Shown here: positions 5,445 through 9,988 of the stretch, piece by piece | Layout of the letters: the number at the start of each line of letters is the position of its first letter | How positions within the stretch are numbered: position 1 is the first letter of the stretch | Assembly: GCA_934457515.1 (NCBI GenBank) | Contig: CAKSHV010000028.1 | Location: forward strand, 1-9,988 | DNA length: 9,988 bases | Reading direction: 5' to 3' | DNA from: an uncultured Clostridia bacterium | Lineage (GTDB): Bacteria; Bacillota; Clostridia; RGIG6154 | Notes under the pieces: generated by a model | Told to the model about the DNA's origin: nothing | Databases searched by the model: none | Seen by the model: the letters and a program-made list of their open reading frames with translations, nothing else | Program-made: the position numbers and the translations under genes

Positions 5445-7679
5445 ATGGCACTAATCTCTAAAGAGGACAGAGAATATATTGAAAACAAATACCATCGGCA
5501 GGACGAATATTTCGACCCGTTTAACCGCCTGAACTACCACGGATATGAATATGACGCGTCAACGGGGCTTGACGATGCCGAAATGCGCGCAGCGCTTGAA
5601 GCATTGTATGAAGAAACTAAAACAGAGCCGCACGCACTTGCCAAGGCAAAGGGCTTTGCGTTCGTTTTGGACAACGCGCGAATCGATGTGCCCGCAAACG
5701 ACTATTTTTTCGGGTTTTACAACTGGGCGCGTCCCCTTGCCAAAATGTTTATTAACAAGTGGAACGATGAGGTGTTTGATTCCATGCCCGATATTAAGCA
5801 GCTTATGCGCGATTATAACACCTCGGGCACGGCGGAGCTTTGGCTGGACACCGAGCATGTTGTGCCCTACTGGATTGACATTTTGTCACTCGGTTTTCCG
5901 GGCCTTTTAAAGCGCGTGAAGGACTATCATAAAGCATTTCAAAATCCAAATGCCGAGCAGGAAGCGTTTTACCGCTCGATTGAAATAGAGTACGAGGCGA
6001 TTTTGCGCCTGCTTTGCCGTCTTGCCGACTATGCGGACGGACACAAAACCGAAAAATCGGAATTTGTGGCAAAGGCTTTGCGAAACATTGAAAAGGGCGC
6101 GCCGCAGAACACCTTTGAGGCGCTGCTTGTTATCTACACCTACCACGTTTGCTCCGAATATGTGGACAACTACCAGGCGCGTTCGCTGGGCAACGGAATG
6201 GACCGCAGTTTATACGCCTTTTACAAGCGCGACATGGAAAACGGAACATTTACAAAAGACCAAATTAAAAGCTTTTTGGCATATTTCATGCTGCAGTATT
6301 CCGCAGTCGGCAACTATTTTGGGCAGCCGTTTTATCTTTGCGGCACCGATTTTGACGACAAGACCGACATCAGCAAACTGACCCTTTTAATTTTGGAAGT
6401 GTATGACAAACTTAATTTATACAATCCGAAAATTCAGGTTAAAATCGACTTTAACACCAATCCCAAAATCATCATGCGCGTTTTGAAAATGATTCGCGCA
6501 GGGCACAGCAGCTTCGTGTTCTGCTGTCTGCCCGGCATAACCAAATCGCTGATGAGCTGCTACGGTGTGACCGAAGAAGAAGCGCGGAATGTTGACATCA
6601 GCGGGTGCAACGAAATGCACATCCGCGGCAAGGAATCGTGCATGATTTCGGCGCTGCCCAATGCGGCAAAGGCAATGGAATATGTGTTTACAAACGGCGT
6701 GGATAACGTAACAGGCAAGCAGCTCGGCTTAAAGACGGGCGATGTGTGTGATTTTAAAACCTTTGAGGAATTTTATGCGGCTTATTTAAAGCAGTTTACA
6801 CATATGTTAGACACCATTATGGACGCGGCGCGGCGGTATGAAAAATTCGTTGCGCAAATCAACCCCTCGGTTCTGCTTTCCGCAACGGTGGAAAGCGCTT
6901 TGCAAAAAGGGGTTGACGCGTATGGGTTCGGGTTAAAATACCCCACCTCCAGCCTGCTTTTGTGCTCGTTTGCCTCGACGGTCGATTCCATTTTGGCGGT
7001 GAAAGAACTGGTGTTTGAAAAGAAGAAAACCACCCTTTCTGAGCTGCAAAAGGCGCTTCAAAACAACTGGGAAGGCTATGAAGAACTGCGCGCCGAGGCT
7101 TTGAATGCCGAATTTAAGTACGGAAACGGAAACGAAAAGGCGGATTTGTATGCCGCGTCATTCTTCCGCTGGTTCAGCGTGTATGTAACGGGACAAAAAA
7201 ACAGCCGCGGCGGGGTTTATAAGGTGGGCGTGCCGTCTACGCTGCACTTTATCAGCCAGGGCAAGGTGACCATGGCGACACCGGACGGCAGAAAAAAGGG
7301 AGAGGAATTTTCCAAAAATGCGGCGCCGGTAATCGGCATGGAGCGCGGCGGCGTAACCGCCATGCTGCGCTCGGCGCTGTCCACAGGTCCGTGGCTGTTT
7401 TCGGAGGCTTATGTGTTAGACGTTATGCTGCACCCCTCTGCCGTAAGCGGTGACGACGGACTGCTTGCCATGAAAGGGCTTCTTGATATGTACATGAAAA
7501 ACGACGGCATATCCATTCAGTTTAACATTTTCAGCGCCGAAAAGCTGCGCGACGCACAGGCACACCCCGAAAAATATAAAAATCTGCAAGTGCGCGTGTC
7601 CGGCTGGAACGTTTTGTGGAACGATTTAAGCTTTGAAGAGCAGGAGGCATATATCAAGCGTGCCGAAAGCATTTGTTAA
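5445..7679 (+). CDS. Glycyl radical enzyme of unknown substrate (PFL-like superfamily)
   Basis: The 744-aa protein belongs to the pyruvate formate-lyase-like glycyl radical enzymes. It spans an N-terminal PFL-like domain (about 1-600) and a C-terminal glycyl radical domain. Visible are SGCNEMHIRGKE (386-397) with the probable thiyl Cys388 and base Glu390, ATPDGRKKGEEFSKNAAP (611-628), QFNIFSAEKLRDAQAHPEKY (692-711) and the radical loop VRVSGWNVLWND with Gly720. The Cys-x-Glu spacing points to the eliminase/decarboxylase/lyase group, not true PFL, which uses adjacent cysteines. Oddities are GCNE where GCVE is usual, Trp instead of Tyr after the radical glycine, and FCCLPG (359-364) where related enzymes usually have an FNDE-like segment. 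At 744 aa it is shorter than many known members, and no N-terminal microcompartment targeting extension is seen. The activase gene lies in the same operon. Substrate and reaction are not assignable from sequence. Confidence 0.93.
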   Translation: MALISKEDREYIENKYHRQDEYFDPFNRLNYHGYEYDASTGLDDAEMRAALEALYEETKTEPHALAKAKGFAFVLDNARIDVPANDYFFGFYNWARPLAKMFINKWNDEVFDSMPDIKQLMRDYNTSGTAELWLDTEHVVPYWIDILSLGFPGLLKRVKDYHKAFQNPNAEQEAFYRSIEIEYEAILRLLCRLADYADGHKTEKSEFVAKALRNIEKGAPQNTFEALLVIYTYHVCSEYVDNYQARSLGNGMDRSLYAFYKRDMENGTFTKDQIKSFLAYFMLQYSAVGNYFGQPFYLCGTDFDDKTDISKLTLLILEVYDKLNLYNPKIQVKIDFNTNPKIIMRVLKMIRAGHSSFVFCCLPGITKSLMSCYGVTEEEARNVDISGCNEMHIRGKESCMISALPNAAKAMEYVFTNGVDNVTGKQLGLKTGDVCDFKTFEEFYAAYLKQFTHMLDTIMDAARRYEKFVAQINPSVLLSATVESALQKGVDAYGFGLKYPTSSLLLCSFASTVDSILAVKELVFEKKKTTLSELQKALQNNWEGYEELRAEALNAEFKYGNGNEKADLYAASFFRWFSVYVTGQKNSRGGVYKVGVPSTLHFISQGKVTMATPDGRKKGEEFSKNAAPVIGMERGGVTAMLRSALSTGPWLFSEAYVLDVMLHPSAVSGDDGLLAMKGLLDMYMKNDGISIQFNIFSAEKLRDAQAHPEKYKNLQVRVSGWNVLWNDLSFEEQEAYIKRAESIC

Positions 7680-7685
7680 GGAGGA
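7678..7685 (+). promoter_or_regulatory. Ribosome binding site of the SGNH hydrolase gene
   Basis: AAGGAGGA begins inside the GRE stop codon and lies 5 bases before the ATG at 7691. It favours that ATG over the in-frame TTG at 7673, which is inside the GRE gene. It implies efficient, coupled translation after the GRE. Confidence 0.85.
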
Positions 7686-7690
7686 AAATC

Positions 7691-8380
7691 ATGAAAAAAA
7701 TACTATTAATCGGCGATTCGGTGCGGAAAGGATATGACACGTATGTGCGCGCATGCATGGAAAACATAGCTAAGGTTTATTTCCCCGAGGAAAACTGCAC
7801 CTTTACCACCAACATTTTGCGCAATTTGCACACATGGGCGGACAATTTGGGACTGTACGAGGCAGACGCGGTGCATTTTAACGCGGGACTGTGGGACACG
7901 GTGCGCATTTACGGCGACGAACCGCTGGTTAAAGAAGACACTTATGCCGACAATTTAAAGCGAATCGAAAAGCGCATACGCTTTTTGTTTCCGACCGCAA
8001 AAATCATTTTTGCCACCTCCACGCCCATCATCGAATCGGGGTATTTCACCGATTTTGAGTCGCGCACCAACCAAGATGTGGAAGACTATAACCAAATTGC
8101 AAAAGACGTTTTTGCGGGCACGGACGTTATCATAAACGATTTATATGCGGTGATGAAAGGCGTTCCGAAGTCCTACTATTCCGACCAGACGCATTTTTAC
8201 ACAGCGGACGCCACAAAGCGCATAGGAAACGCGGTAAACGATATGTTATGCCACGCGCTCGGGCTTGACAAAAGCCTTTTGATTCAGCCCGACATGGCGC
8301 CGTTTCACTATCCCGACCGTTTCAAGGGCGACAAGGACTATTACGAAAAAAAGGGGCACATTTATGTCATCAAACGGTAA
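7691..8380 (+). CDS. SGNH/GDSL-family hydrolase, cytoplasmic
   Basis: The 229-aa protein shows the SGNH hydrolase plan. Block I is LLIGDSVRKGY with the nucleophile Ser10, a block III-like HFNAGLWD gives Asn64, and block V DQTHFY gives the Asp165/His168 pair. The family includes esterases, acyl-hydrolases and carbohydrate deacetylases. There is no signal peptide or membrane segment, so it should act inside the cell, unlike many secreted deacetylases. It starts 11 bases after the GRE stop and its end overlaps the transporter gene by 17 bases, so it is very probably part of the GRE pathway, either freeing the GRE substrate from an ester or processing the product. The tail (about 195-229, rich in Asp, Lys, Tyr and Pro) has no motif I recognise. 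The substrate is unknown, and non-hydrolytic acyltransfer is possible. Confidence 0.88.
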   Translation: MKKILLIGDSVRKGYDTYVRACMENIAKVYFPEENCTFTTNILRNLHTWADNLGLYEADAVHFNAGLWDTVRIYGDEPLVKEDTYADNLKRIEKRIRFLFPTAKIIFATSTPIIESGYFTDFESRTNQDVEDYNQIAKDVFAGTDVIINDLYAVMKGVPKSYYSDQTHFYTADATKRIGNAVNDMLCHALGLDKSLLIQPDMAPFHYPDRFKGDKDYYEKKGHIYVIKR

Positions 8381-9314
8381 AACGCCTTTTTTCGCAAGCA
8401 AAAGGAATGTGGTTATAACCGCTGTATTTTACACATTTTTGTGGGGGCTTGCCTTTCCGCTTGTGAAAATCTGCATGCTTGAATTTAATATTTCGGCGGG
8501 CGACCAGCCCGCAAAATGTTTGGTTGCGGGGCTGCGCTTTGCCTTCTCGGGCGTTTTAACCCTTGCGCTGTACGTCATTTTCGGAAAAAATCGGCTGTCC
8601 GTAACCGCCCGCGAGCTGAAGCGCTCTGTGCTGTATGGCATAACGGCAACCGCTTTGCAATACGCGTTTACCTACATCGGCCTGTCCGTCATTGACGGGT
8701 CAAAGGGCGCGGTATACGACCAGATGGGCGTGTTTATCATTGTGCTGTCGAGTGGCTTGATTTTTAAATCGGATAAACTTTCGGCAAAGAAAATCATCGG
8801 CTGTGTTTTGGGGCTTTCGGGCGTGCTTTGCACCTCGGTCAGCGGCGGCGGTTTTCGCTTTCAGCCGGGCGGCGACTCGTTTATGCTGCTTGCAGCGCTG
8901 TGCCAAACGGCAGCGTACTTCATCGCAAAGGGCTGTTTAAAAGACATGGCGGCGGAAAAACTGGTCGGGTTCGGACAACTGATCGGCGGTGTAATCCTTT
9001 GCATTGCGGCCTATCTTTTAGGCGGGCGGATTGAAAGCGTAAACAGCACGGCTGTTTTATCGCTCATCGGCTTAGTTATTATCTCATCCGTTGCATACAC
9101 CCTGTCCTTAAAGCCGCTTTTGTATTTCCCCGCATCCGAAATTGCGTCTTTTAATCTTTTAATCACCGTTTTCGGTGTGATGCTGTCTGCCGCGCTTTTA
9201 AACGAAAATGTTTGGCGTTTTAACTATGCTGCCGCGCTTATTTTGTGCAGTGCGGGCATTTATTTACTCAATTCCGTGAGAGGGGGCAAGAAATATGAAA
9301 GGAACGATTTTTGA
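8364..9314 (+). CDS. DMT superfamily (EamA) membrane transporter
   Basis: The 316-aa protein is very hydrophobic, with about ten membrane segments in two EamA repeats. Segments are near 16-38, 52-73, 87-108, 114-134, 142-160, 172-190, 199-220, 229-248, 257-279 and 286-304. Features typical of the drug/metabolite transporter superfamily are LWGLAFPLVK near the start, the AGLRF motif of helix 2 (55-59) and short helices with glycine and alanine. Members move amino acids, metabolites or nucleotide sugars, mostly outward, some inward. The ATG at 8364 follows AAGGGG by 7 bases and overlaps the hydrolase gene by 17 bases. The 3' end overlaps the activase gene by 20 bases. The arrangement suggests it carries the substrate or product of the GRE pathway. 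Direction and cargo cannot be read from sequence. Confidence 0.92.
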   Translation: MSSNGKTPFFASKRNVVITAVFYTFLWGLAFPLVKICMLEFNISAGDQPAKCLVAGLRFAFSGVLTLALYVIFGKNRLSVTARELKRSVLYGITATALQYAFTYIGLSVIDGSKGAVYDQMGVFIIVLSSGLIFKSDKLSAKKIIGCVLGLSGVLCTSVSGGGFRFQPGGDSFMLLAALCQTAAYFIAKGCLKDMAAEKLVGFGQLIGGVILCIAAYLLGGRIESVNSTAVLSLIGLVIISSVAYTLSLKPLLYFPASEIASFNLLITVFGVMLSAALLNENVWRFNYAAALILCSAGIYLLNSVRGGKKYERNDF

Positions 9315-9988
9315 AATCAAGCACTTTGCGGTGCATGACGGGCCGGGCATCCGCACCACCGTGTTTTTAAAGGGCTGCCCGTTAAAATGCCTGTGGTGCC
9401 ACAATCCCGAGGGCATATCAACCAAAAAACAGCTTGAATTTATCCGTCACAAATGCACAAACTGCGGCAGGTGCGCGGCGGTTTGTCCGACAAAGGCGCA
9501 CGCCTTAAATGCAGAACACCAACACATTTTCGACCGCAAAAAGTGCATAAACTGCGGCAAATGCGTATCCGCCTGTTTTTCGGGCGCGCTTTTCCTTTAC
9601 GGAAAAGAGGTTACGACCGACGAGGTGATGCGCGACCTGCTTTCGGACAAGGATTTTTACGAAAGCGGCAACGGCGGCATTACCCTTTCGGGCGGGGAAT
9701 GTTTAATGCAGGCTGCGTTTTGCGCGGAGATTTTGCAAAAGTGCAAACAAAACGGCTTGCATACCGCGGTTGACACCTGCGGCATGGTGCCCCGCACGGC
9801 GCTCGATTCGGTTATTCCCTACACCGATTTGTTTTTATACGATATAAAAGCCATTGACGAAGATGTACACAAGGCATGCACGGGGCAGTCCAACAAGCAG
9901 ATATTGGGAAATTTAAGGTATTTAAACGAGAAGAAAAAAGCAGTTGAAATCCGCATTCCCTTTGTGCCGCATTATAACAACGGTCAGA
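9295..9988 (+). CDS. Glycyl radical enzyme activating enzyme, radical SAM (3' end beyond the window)
   Basis: This enzyme abstracts a hydrogen from the GRE glycine (Gly720 of the 5445-7679 product) using S-adenosylmethionine and a [4Fe-4S] cluster. The visible 231 residues show KHFAVHDGPGIRTTVFLKGC (9-28), the radical SAM triad C28-x3-C32-x2-C35, and an inserted ferredoxin-like domain with two CxxCxxCxxxC motifs (C54, C57, C60, C64 and C84, C87, C90, C94). This is the two-cluster type seen with eliminase and decarboxylase activases rather than the plain PFL activase. The SAM-binding GGE motif reads LSGGECLMQ (131-139), with Cys where Pro is usual. DTCG (160-163) and LYDIKAID (181-188) follow the family. 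AGAGGGGG lies 8 bases before the ATG, and the gene overlaps the transporter by 20 bases. The family length is near 300 aa, so the last part lies to the right. Confidence 0.95.
   Translation, partial: MKGTIFEIKHFAVHDGPGIRTTVFLKGCPLKCLWCHNPEGISTKKQLEFIRHKCTNCGRCAAVCPTKAHALNAEHQHIFDRKKCINCGKCVSACFSGALFLYGKEVTTDEVMRDLLSDKDFYESGNGGITLSGGECLMQAAFCAEILQKCKQNGLHTAVDTCGMVPRTALDSVIPYTDLFLYDIKAIDEDVHKACTGQSNKQILGNLRYLNEKKKAVEIRIPFVPHYNNGQ

Noticed and set aside
5559..5858. Open frames antisense to or in other frames of the GRE gene
   Set aside because: They overlap fully with a strongly supported coding region and show no motif, so they are treated as chance.
5445..7679. Pyruvate formate-lyase (pflB)
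   Set aside because: True PFL has two adjacent active-site cysteines at the catalytic loop. Here the catalytic loop has Cys-x-Glu, and the activase is of the two-extra-cluster type, so formate lyase activity is unlikely.
7673..7690. Upstream TTG start for the SGNH hydrolase
   Set aside because: It lies inside the GRE gene, and the strong AAGGAGGA site is placed for the ATG at 7691.

Overview
The window fits a low-to-moderate GC Firmicute, most likely an anaerobic member of Clostridia. Reasons: strong AGGAGG-type ribosome binding sites, clear sigma-A promoters, short-form LeuC and LeuD, an oxygen-sensitive glycyl radical enzyme, and tightly packed or overlapping genes. A more exact placement cannot be read from the sequence. 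No rRNA, tRNA, CRISPR array, insertion sequence or phage gene is visible.

Left half, minus strand (1-4478): a leucine biosynthesis operon in the order leuA-leuC-leuD-leuB. leuB runs off the left edge. In front of leuA there is a complete attenuation-type leader: a near-consensus sigma-A promoter, a 33-residue leader peptide with three consecutive leucine codons (CTA CTA CTC) lying in an RNA hairpin, and an intrinsic terminator with a 13-bp stem and six U residues about 70 bases before leuA. No T-box signature is seen. Leucine starvation probably controls read-through into leuA.

Middle (4513-5444): an AraC/cupin-type regulator on the minus strand, divergent from a plus-strand operon. The 158-base intergenic region holds a promoter in each direction and a 9-bp direct repeat just upstream of the plus-strand -35 box, which is a plausible site for the AraC protein.

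Right half, plus strand (5445-9988): a four-gene operon made of a glycyl radical enzyme (GRE, 744 aa), a cytoplasmic SGNH/GDSL hydrolase, a DMT/EamA-family membrane transporter, and a GRE-activating radical SAM enzyme cut by the right edge. Gaps are 11 nt, then overlaps of 17 and 20 nt, so the genes are very probably co-translated. The GRE keeps the Cys-x-Glu active-site pair of the eliminase/decarboxylase/lyase group and a C-terminal glycyl radical loop, but the residues around both depart from the characterised families I know. I cannot assign it a substrate. The working model is that the AraC protein senses a small molecule, the transporter moves substrate or product, the hydrolase removes an acyl or similar group, and the activated GRE performs a radical cleavage. 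This operon is the best candidate in the window for an undescribed pathway.
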